A DNA stretch of 60,014 nt, from assembly GCA_913060815.1 (NCBI GenBank), contig CAJXSZ010000019.1:1-60014 (forward strand), given 5' to 3'. Source of the DNA: an uncultured Sulfitobacter sp. (GTDB lineage: Bacteria; Pseudomonadota; Alphaproteobacteria; Rhodobacterales; Rhodobacteraceae). Position 1 is the stretch's first letter. Every line of letters begins with the position of its first letter. Position numbers and translations under genes: made by a program. The notes under the pieces were generated by a model, which was given only the letters and a program-made list of their open reading frames with translations, was not told where the DNA came from and ran no database searches. Positions 54,514 through 60,014 of the stretch are shown here, one piece after another.

Positions 54514-54617
54514 GCGCCCCCGTAGGTGCGCTGTGGTTATAGGCCCCCGTAGGTGCCTGAGTAGTATGCGCGGTTTGATCCGTGCACAAAGACGAAGCCC
54601 CAGACGAATCTGGGGCT
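54514..54617 (-). promoter_or_regulatory. rplB leader: 9-bp stem-loop and two UACG-capped hairpins
   Basis: In transcript order: AGCCCCAGA/TCTGGGGCT (54596-54617, 4-nt loop) almost at the expected 5' end, then two near-identical small hairpins at 54541-54558 and 54514-54531. Each small hairpin has the core CACC-UACG-GGGG, a C(UACG)G tetraloop of the extra-stable UNCG class. They share CCCCCGTAGGTGC on the plus strand. Probably mRNA-stabilising or a protein-binding regulatory leader. Confidence 0.55.
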
Positions 54618-54631
54618 GTGCCGATGGGGTC

Positions 54632-54659
54632 TGATAGGGGCACGGCGGCGCGCGGTCAA
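54632..54659 (-). promoter_or_regulatory. Promoter of rplB-rpsS-rplV-rpsC-rplP
   Basis: Minus strand: -35 TTGACC (54654-54659), 17-nt spacer, -10 TATCAG (TATC at 54633-54636). Transcription would begin about 54625, giving a ~137-nt leader. Confidence 0.65.
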
Positions 54660-54753
54660 GACATGAAAGGCATAATCGAAACCGCACTGCTCAGCATCAC
54701 TATATCCGCGATTGCACAGCAGGTCGACAGGGGCCGCGCGACAAGCGGTGTCT

Positions 54754-54948
54754 TTAACAATCAGTGCAGGTTTTGACGCCCAGTGCTTTGTAGATCGGGC
54801 AGAAGTTCATACCTGCTGTGGCAAATAGGATGGCACCGAGCCAGCCCCAGAAGCCGATTGTACCCGTGAGGGAACCCAACACCAGAAGAGCGCCAACGAC
54901 AATCTGTGCGATCCGGTCCGATGAGGCAAGGTTACGTGCAAAATCCAT
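54754..54948 (-). CDS. DUF2892 (YgaP-type membrane) protein
   Basis: A 64-residue inner-membrane protein with two helices (RIAQIVVGALLVLGSL, WLGAILFATAGMNFCPIY) and the conserved NFCP-YxxLGxxTC ending (CPIYKALGVKTC). DUF2892 domains often accompany rhodanese or sulfur-handling proteins; this one stands alone. The start is MDFARNL, preceded by AAGGATACAGA. It lies in the rplW-rplB interruption. Confidence 0.88.
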   Translation of the reverse strand: MDFARNLASSDRIAQIVVGALLVLGSLTGTIGFWGWLGAILFATAGMNFCPIYKALGVKTCTDC

Positions 54949-55142
54949 TCTGTATCCTTTTGATTGCATAGATTGAATCATAGCGGCGATCGGCAAGTTC
55001 AGAGAATAGAGGATTTTGATCCCAAGGTGAGGCCGTGGACTCCACGCACACAGACGGTGATTAAAAAGACTGACAGCGCAGAATGGATTTGCCTAACTGC
55101 GGTCCGACAGGCCTCTTTCCAATCTGTAGAGTGCACACGAAA

Positions 55143-55170
55143 AAGGGCGCAGCTTCGCAGCTACGCCCTT
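55143..55170 (-). terminator. Terminator after the cold-shock gene
   Basis: AAGGGCG/CGCCCTT and AGCT/AGCT pairs with one mismatch and a TCGC loop, followed on the minus strand by TTTCG (five T in all). Confidence 0.8.
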
Positions 55171-55213
55171 CAAAATTCTCTAACCTATCAGCTCCTCGCG
55201 GAGCTGAACCAAC

Positions 55214-55420
55214 TTATGCCAGTGCGAGGTTTGTCGCAGATTCGCGACCGTCGCGGCCGGCTTCGATGTCGAAAGTAACTTTCTGATCATCGGAGAGACC
55301 TGTGAGGCCTGCCTGCTCAACGGCGGAGATGTGTACGAATACATCTTTGCTGCCGCCATCGGGCGCGATGAAGCCGAAGCCTTTAGTTGTGTTGAACCAT
55401 TTTACTGTACCAGTGGCCAT
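55214..55420 (-). CDS. Cold-shock domain protein (CspA family)
   Basis: A 68-residue single cold-shock domain: RNP1 KGFGFIAP and RNP2 VFVHISAV, start MATGTVKWFNTTKGFGF. An RNA chaperone. The ~200-nt region before it is typical of the long, cold-sensitive leaders of csp genes. It lies between rplW and rplB with its own terminator, so it is a monocistronic unit inside the ribosomal cluster. Confidence 0.95.
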   Translation of the reverse strand: MATGTVKWFNTTKGFGFIAPDGGSKDVFVHISAVEQAGLTGLSDDQKVTFDIEAGRDGRESATNLALA

Positions 55421-55622
55421 TATCGTATTCCTTATTTTAACTGCCCACGAAATGCGGCAGGTCGGCTAAGTCAGTTCAAAGATCGTATGACTGAGCCGTA
55501 AGGAGCAGTAATTCCGATAGATATAGTAACGTCGCACCGCCCTCATGCGCCTTTGGCAGCACAATAGCAAGGACTATAAAATCAAGCGTCGTGATCGGCG
55601 GATTTACGTTACGCGCCAATGC

Positions 55623-55654
55623 GAAAGGCCCCCGCATCTCTGCGAGGGCCTTTC
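55623..55654 (-). terminator. Stem-loop after rplW (probable terminator)
   Basis: GAAAGGCCC/GGGCCTTTC plus CGCA/TGCG, one mismatch, 4-nt loop, 20 nt after the rplW stop. The U tract is poor (CTTTCGCATT), so termination may be partial. Confidence 0.6.
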
Positions 55655-55674
55655 ATTACATGCGTCTAACGGGC

Positions 55675-55971
55675 TTAGAGGCCTGTGGAGACGTCGATTG
55701 TGTTGCCTTCTTCAAGCGTCACATAGGCTTTTTTCACGTCTTTGCGTGTGCCCAACTGGCCGCGGAAGCGCTTTACTTTACCCTTGGTGATGGAGGTGTT
55801 GACCGCCTTCACTTTAACACCAAAGAGCGCCTCGATGGCTTCTTTGATCATGGGCTTGTTGCTGTCCATGGAGACTTCAAAAACAACGGCGTTGTTCTCG
55901 GAGGCCATGGTGGCTTTTTCAGTGATGATCGGCTTGCGGATCACGTCGTAGTGTTCTGGTTTCGCGCTCAT
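55675..55971 (-). CDS. rplW: 50S ribosomal protein L23
   Basis: A 98-residue L23 ([38 protein letters not shown]), at the tunnel exit. Overlaps rplD by 4 nt. Confidence 0.98.
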   Translation of the reverse strand: MSAKPEHYDVIRKPIITEKATMASENNAVVFEVSMDSNKPMIKEAIEALFGVKVKAVNTSITKGKVKRFRGQLGTRKDVKKAYVTLEEGNTIDVSTGL

Positions 55972-56585
55972 TTCAAACGGGCCTCCAGTGCTTCGATGCC
56001 TGACTTCGTGATGACAAGTGTATCACGCTTCAGGATATCATATACGTTTGCGCCCATTGTTGGCAGGATATCCAGACCGTCAATGTTACGCGCGGCTTGC
56101 AGGAAGTTCTCGTTGACGGACGCGCCGTCAATGATCAACGCGCGCTTCCAACCCAAGGACTTAACCTGTTTGGCCAGAGCGGCGGTTTTCCCGTCGGATG
56201 CTGCATCGTCAATGATGACCAACGCGCCGGCTTTTGCCTTTGCGGAGAGTGCATGACGCAGACCCAGTTTGCGGAACTTCTTGGTCAGCTCGTGGCCGTG
56301 GCTACGAGGGGTTGGCCCCTTGTAGATACCGCCCCCGCGAAAGATCGGAGCCGAACGTGCGCCGTGGCGTGCGCCACCGGTGCCTTTTTGGCGGTAGATC
56401 TTCTTGGTGGAGTAGCTGACTTCGCGACGTGTCTTTACCTTGTGCGTACCCTGCTGCGCGTTGTTACGCTGCCAGCGGACCACACGGTGCAGAATGTCTG
56501 CGCGTGGCTCGAGACCGAACAGCGCTTCGTCAAGGTCGATGGACCCTGCTTTGCCGCCGTCGAGTTTGATGACATCTAGTTTCAT
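55968..56585 (-). CDS. rplD: 50S ribosomal protein L4
   Basis: A 205-residue L4 ([40 protein letters not shown]). In E. coli L4 controls this operon; the rpsJ leader here has hairpins but no proven site. Confidence 0.98.
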   Translation of the reverse strand: MKLDVIKLDGGKAGSIDLDEALFGLEPRADILHRVVRWQRNNAQQGTHKVKTRREVSYSTKKIYRQKGTGGARHGARSAPIFRGGGIYKGPTPRSHGHELTKKFRKLGLRHALSAKAKAGALVIIDDAASDGKTAALAKQVKSLGWKRALIIDGASVNENFLQAARNIDGLDILPTMGANVYDILKRDTLVITKSGIEALEARLK

Positions 56586-57454
56586 GCGTCACCTTCTTTC
56601 TTGTCTGCATCATCGGTTGCCGCTTCGGCACCCTCTGCTGCGATTTCTGCTTCGGCTGCTTTCAGCGCTTCTGCTTCGGCTGCTGCCTGCTCTTCTGCAA
56701 GGCGTGCTGCTTCTGCTTCGGCTTCTGCTGCTGCAGCGGCTGCTGCTTCTTCGGCTGCTTTAGCGGCTTCACGTGCGGCGGAGGCCAGAGCACCTGGAAC
56801 AATCGCGTTCTCGGGGAACGGCTTTTTCACCGCATCCTTGACCGTAACCCAGCCACCTTTGGAGCCTGGAACAGCGCCTTTGACCATGATCAGGCCGCGG
56901 GCTGTGTCTGTTTTAACAACTTCAAGATTCTGGGTCGTAACACGGGCTGCACCCATGTGACCGGCCATTTTCTTGCCTTTGAAAACCTTACCGGGATCCT
57001 GACACTGACCTGTGGAACCGTGCGAACGGTGGGAGATAGACACACCGTGTGTCGCACGCAGACCGCCAAAGTTGTGACGCTTCATAGCACCGGCAAAACC
57101 TTTACCGATAGAAGTGCCCGCAACGTCAACGTACTGACCCGCGAAGTAGTGATCTGCAATGATCTCTTCGCCAACGGGAAGCATTGCATCCTCGTCAACG
57201 CGGAATTCTGCAACCTTACGCTTTGGTTCAACCTTTGCTGCTGCAAAGTGGCCGCGCATCGCTTGTGACGTACGCTTTGCCTTTGCGGTACCTGCACCAA
57301 GCTGAACAGCAACATAGCCGTCCTTCTCGATGGTACGCTGTGCAACAACCTGAAGGTTATCGAGCTGAAGAACGGTTACAGGGATCTGCTTGCCGTCTTC
57401 CATGAACAGACGGGTCATGCCCATCTTTTTTGCAATAACGCCTGAGCGCAACAT
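56582..57454 (-). CDS. rplC: 50S ribosomal protein L3 with long Ala/Glu-rich tail
   Basis: A 290-residue L3: the core ([60 protein letters not shown]) ends near residue 225, followed by a ~65-residue extension made almost entirely of Ala and Glu ([20 protein letters not shown] and similar) and an acidic end. The tail should form a long helix or coiled coil projecting from the ribosome. Typical L3 has 205-215 residues; extended forms occur in Rhodobacterales. Confidence 0.97.
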   Translation of the reverse strand: MLRSGVIAKKMGMTRLFMEDGKQIPVTVLQLDNLQVVAQRTIEKDGYVAVQLGAGTAKAKRTSQAMRGHFAAAKVEPKRKVAEFRVDEDAMLPVGEEIIADHYFAGQYVDVAGTSIGKGFAGAMKRHNFGGLRATHGVSISHRSHGSTGQCQDPGKVFKGKKMAGHMGAARVTTQNLEVVKTDTARGLIMVKGAVPGSKGGWVTVKDAVKKPFPENAIVPGALASAAREAAKAAEEAAAAAAAEAEAEAARLAEEQAAAEAEALKAAEAEIAAEGAEAATDDADKKEGDA

Positions 57455-57472
57455 AGTATTACCCTCCTACGC

Positions 57473-57790
57473 TTATGACTGCAGCTTGATCTCGACATCC
57501 ACACCAGCGGCGAGGTCGAGCTTCATCAGCGCGTCAACGGTCTGGGGAGTCGGATCAACGATATCCAGCAAACGCTTGTGCGTGCGGATCTCGAACTGGT
57601 CACGGGATTTCTTGTCTACGTGGGGACCACGCAAAACAGTGAATTTCTCGATTTTGTTCGGCAGCGGAATAGGGCCGCGAACGGAAGCGCCTGTGCGCTT
57701 TGCGGTGTTGACGATTTCCTGTGTGGAGGCATCAAGCACCCGATAGTCAAACGCCTTCAGGCGGATGCGGATGTTCTGGCTGGCAGCCAT
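57473..57790 (-). CDS. rpsJ: 30S ribosomal protein S10
   Basis: A 105-residue S10 ([40 protein letters not shown]). First gene of the S10 group; also the NusB-S10 antitermination factor. tuf and fusA, usual upstream neighbours, are not in the window. Confidence 0.98.
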   Translation of the reverse strand: MAASQNIRIRLKAFDYRVLDASTQEIVNTAKRTGASVRGPIPLPNKIEKFTVLRGPHVDKKSRDQFEIRTHKRLLDIVDPTPQTVDALMKLDLAAGVDVEIKLQS

Positions 57791-57915
57791 AATACAAATC
57801 CCTTATCTTCGGGATGGAGACGGATTGGACGAGGCACGCTCATCGTGCCCCCTCTTCGCGCTTTAGTCTAACGTACACGGGGCACGCCAATGGCACACCC
57901 CGATCAATAGCCGCC

Positions 57916-57943
57916 GTATAGGGCGAGTCGCCCCAGCTGGCAA
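57916..57943 (-). promoter_or_regulatory. Promoter of rpsJ-rplC-rplD-rplW
   Basis: Minus strand: -35 TTGCCA (57938-57943), 17-nt spacer, -10 TATACG. Predicted leader about 120 nt with two GC-rich hairpins (one is GGCACG/CGTGCC). Confidence 0.7.
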
Positions 57944-58097
57944 GCGCTAAACACCCATTTTCTCAAGCATCGCAAAGCAACTGCGCAGAGGTGATGTTTC
58001 CCCTGTTAAGCTGATCGTTACGGGTGCGGCATCAATAACAGTTGTTCGAAACGCGCAATCGTTTACAAGTGCGCGACACCTTAGAAGAAGCAGGCAT

Positions 58098-59150
58098 ATG
58101 AACAAAATTTCCGTACCGTTTGACCCTCTACCAAAGCAAGCGGAGCAGCCTGTGCGCGCACGCGACTGGATCAAGGTCCTCTCAGAATACCGCGACCCCA
58201 GCACCGCACGCAGCTTCTATGAATTAGGCATTACAATCGGGCCGTTTGTCGCCCTTTGGGCGCTGGCCTGGTGGGCACTCTCGGTCAGCGGATGGCTGGC
58301 GCTTGCAATCTCGCTTGTGAACGGAGCGTTCATCCTGCGACTGTTCACGATCCAGCATGATTGCGGCCACGCCTCGTTCTTCAAGAACCGCACGCTGAGC
58401 AACTGGGTCGGCCGTGTTCTGGGCGTTCTCACCCTTACGCCATATGATGTCTGGAAGCGTGACCATGCTATGCATCACAGCGCGTCGGGCAATCTCACCC
58501 AGCGGGGCATCGGGGATGTGGATACCCTCACAGTTGCAGAATATCGCGGGCTCTCCCGCTTTGGTCAGTTCAAATATCGCCTCTACCGCAATCCCATTGT
58601 TCTGTTCGGCCTTGGACCGGGATATCTGTTTTTCCTGCGCAACCGCCTGCCGCTCGGGCTTATGAACCAAACCCGGTACTGGATCAGCGCGATGGGAACG
58701 AACCTGACGTTGTTGGCTGCGCTGGCAGTGATCTGGTACTTCGGAGGGATCATGCCAATCCTGCTGATCTTTCTTCCGTCCACCCTTCTGGCAGCTACGA
58801 CGGGTGTGTGGCTTTTCTACGTCCAGCACCAGTTCGAGACGACCCATTGGGAAGAAGAGCCTGAGTGGGACATGCACGAGGCCGCACTCAACGGAAGCTC
58901 GCACTATGTCCTGCCTGCGCCCCTGCAATGGCTGACGGCGAACATCGGCATTCACCACGTACACCACCTCTACAGCCGCATTCCATTCTATCGCCTGCCT
59001 GAAGTCCTCAAGAACCACGAAGGATTGGCCGATATTAACCGCATGACAATCCGCGAGAGCCTGATCAATGCGCGGCTGCATTTGTGGGATGAGGACAGCA
59101 AGCGCTTGGTATCGTTTGCAGAGGCTAAGGCGATTTCTCCCGTCAGCTAG
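58098..59150 (+). CDS. Membrane fatty-acid desaturase
   Basis: A 350-residue desaturase with the three histidine boxes of the di-iron centre: HDCGH (near residue 87), HAMHH and, near the C-terminus, HHVHH, plus four or more membrane helices (FVALWALAWWALSVSGWLAL and others). It introduces double bonds into lipid acyl chains (des/omega-type, exact position not readable). It stands alone on the plus strand, divergent from rpsJ. Confidence 0.92.
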   Translation: MNKISVPFDPLPKQAEQPVRARDWIKVLSEYRDPSTARSFYELGITIGPFVALWALAWWALSVSGWLALAISLVNGAFILRLFTIQHDCGHASFFKNRTLSNWVGRVLGVLTLTPYDVWKRDHAMHHSASGNLTQRGIGDVDTLTVAEYRGLSRFGQFKYRLYRNPIVLFGLGPGYLFFLRNRLPLGLMNQTRYWISAMGTNLTLLAALAVIWYFGGIMPILLIFLPSTLLAATTGVWLFYVQHQFETTHWEEEPEWDMHEAALNGSSHYVLPAPLQWLTANIGIHHVHHLYSRIPFYRLPEVLKNHEGLADINRMTIRESLINARLHLWDEDSKRLVSFAEAKAISPVS

Positions 59151-59174
59151 ACAAGTCCACGATGGCGACTGAAA

Positions 59175-59840
59175 TTATCTTGCGGCGGCAATCGCCGCAA
59201 GTTTGGCAACGTCAGCGCCGCTGATTTCCGCTTCAAGCGCCAGGATTTCATCGATAGGCCAATCCCACCAGCGGACGGCTTCCAGCGCGATAATTTCCGC
59301 GGGATCAAAGCGGTAGCGTCGCACAGTGGCGGGATTTCCAGCTACGATAGAATAAGCTGGTATCACCCCGCCCATGACAGAGCCTGCACCGATGATGACC
59401 CCGTTGCCGATGATTGCACCTGGCAGGATGGTGGCACCCTGCCCGATCCACACATCATTCCCCACCACCGTGTCAGCGCCACCTTTCGGTAACGAAGGGC
59501 GTCCCTCACGATCACCGCCAAAGACCGCAAACGGATATGAGGAAATACCGTCATAGCGGTGATTTGCGGAAGACGTGATGAATTGCACCCCGTCGGCGAT
59601 CTGACAGAACTTCCCGATCCGCAGCTGTTCTGGGCTGAAGTCATAGAGATACGGCGCAAGTTGCGCTGCCCAATCGGCGGGCGGGACATGGGCGCTGGCA
59701 TAGGTATAGTCGCCAACTTCGATGCGCGGATGCGATATCTTTGCGCGCAAGAAAACAGTTCCTTCATGTGCGCTCCCGTCAGGAAGCGTAACAGGATGAA
59801 CCTTTTCGGGGCTGGGAAAATGCGGGGGCGTGGCTTTCAT
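59175..59840 (-). CDS. CatB-type xenobiotic/hexapeptide acetyltransferase
   Basis: A 221-residue left-handed beta-helix acetyltransferase: hexapeptide repeats around GNDVWIGQGATILPGAIIGN and GVIIGAGSVMGGVIPAYSIV, and the CatB-like SSANHRYDGISSYPF loop with the catalytic His. Relatives include the Vat and CatB drug acetyltransferases, but most are housekeeping acetyltransferases of unknown substrate. The start MKATPPHFP has GAGAGGAA upstream; upstream in-frame codons are not conserved. Confidence 0.88.
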   Translation of the reverse strand: MKATPPHFPSPEKVHPVTLPDGSAHEGTVFLRAKISHPRIEVGDYTYASAHVPPADWAAQLAPYLYDFSPEQLRIGKFCQIADGVQFITSSANHRYDGISSYPFAVFGGDREGRPSLPKGGADTVVGNDVWIGQGATILPGAIIGNGVIIGAGSVMGGVIPAYSIVAGNPATVRRYRFDPAEIIALEAVRWWDWPIDEILALEAEISGADVAKLAAIAAAR

Positions 59841-59870
59841 GTGCTTTCCTCTCTGGTGCGTGTGGCGGGC

Positions 59871-59960
59871 TTTGACGTCTCCCGCAAAGCTAAAACACGG
59901 CTGCAAGCTGTGCTGGTGAGGATTCCCTGTTTAGACGTCTCTGGCAAAGCAAAAAGGCGG
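59871..59960. repeat. Imperfect 30-nt direct repeat around GACGTC palindromes
   Basis: 59871-59900 and 59931-59960 match at 24 of 30 positions with an exact 60-nt offset; each contains GACGTCTC and GCAAAGC. They lie 31-120 nt upstream of the acetyltransferase ATG. Could be a pair of binding sites or a duplicated terminator relic. Confidence 0.5.
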
Positions 59961-59983
59961 CTCCTTGTGGGGAGCGGCCTTTT
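59952..59983. terminator. Bidirectional intrinsic terminator near the contig end
   Basis: AAAAGGCGGCTCC pairs with GGAGCGGCCTTTT (12 bp plus one G-G mismatch, 6-nt loop), with T runs on both sides. On the minus strand it would end a transcript coming from a gene beyond the right edge. Nothing coding is visible from 59907 to 60014. Confidence 0.75.
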
Positions 59984-60014
59984 CTATTTAGCTACCGGGT
60001 GCTGCGTCTGTGCT

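Noticed and set aside
36918..57790. Missing rpsD and rpmJ as a sign of gene loss
   Set aside because: In alphaproteobacteria both genes are normally outside this cluster, so their absence is expected.

Overview
The window looks like one assembled contig of a marine alphaproteobacterium of the Rhodobacterales, probably the roseobacter group. The basis is the moderately high GC, the AapJQMP amino-acid transporter, the ATP12 chaperone, the order rpmH-rnpA-yidD...yidC-MOSC-engB-argB, and an S10/spc/alpha ribosomal cluster without rpsD. Genus cannot be settled by eye. Bases 1-48 are not genomic: they are the end of the P7 primer, an i7 index and the Nextera read-2 transposase sequence, so the first gene is cut by the contig end.

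Layout. 0.05-2.9 kb: a truncated TPR protein, a PAP2/vanadium-haloperoxidase-like protein with a tandem NGGM N-terminus, and a papain-like cysteine peptidase, all on +. 2.9-3.6 kb: decayed ABC-transporter ATPase. 3.6-4.7 kb: an FMN-dependent alpha-hydroxy-acid oxidase/dehydrogenase. 4.7-10.1 kb (-): a complete siderophore-uptake operon, receptor-piuC-exbB-exbD-tonB. 10.3-12.9 kb (-): a hybrid sensor kinase whose LytS-like membrane part is separated from the PAS-kinase-receiver part by one in-frame amber codon. 13.2-13.8 kb: ruined IS3-family element beside tRNA-Arg(ACG). 14.5-18.1 kb (-): sensor kinase, disulfide oxidoreductase and TVP38 membrane protein. 18.4-26.5 kb (+): rpmH, rnpA, yidD, a degenerate-GGDEF/EAL protein, yidC, MOSC, engB, argB and a SixA-like phosphatase, with a DUF3833 lipoprotein on -. 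26.6-31.0 kb (-): aapJQMP. 31.2-36.8 kb (-): degP-like protease, rarA, crcB, rluC-like, HAD phosphatase, ATP12.

36.9-57.9 kb (-) carries the complete S10-spc-alpha cluster (25 ribosomal protein genes plus secY, adk and rpoA), but in pieces. Non-ribosomal genes lie between rplW and rplB (cold-shock protein, DUF2892), rplP and rpmC (HEPN-domain protein, small protein, DUF4188, 2OG oxygenase, methyltransferase), rpmD and rplO (acyltransferase), and adk and rpsM (a hydrolase with an internal amber codon). Hairpins fit termination before three of these breaks, and sigma70-like promoters (TTGnnn, 17-nt spacer, TATACG-like) restart the ribosomal genes after them. The cluster is therefore probably several transcription units. 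58.1-60.0 kb: a fatty-acid desaturase (+) and a CatB-type acetyltransferase (-).

Most worth a second look: the NGGM haloperoxidase-like protein with its cysteine peptidase; the two genes split by single in-frame amber codons; the fragmented ribosomal cluster with its leader hairpins; and the AT-richer HEPN gene inside it. I saw no CRISPR array, prophage or rRNA gene.
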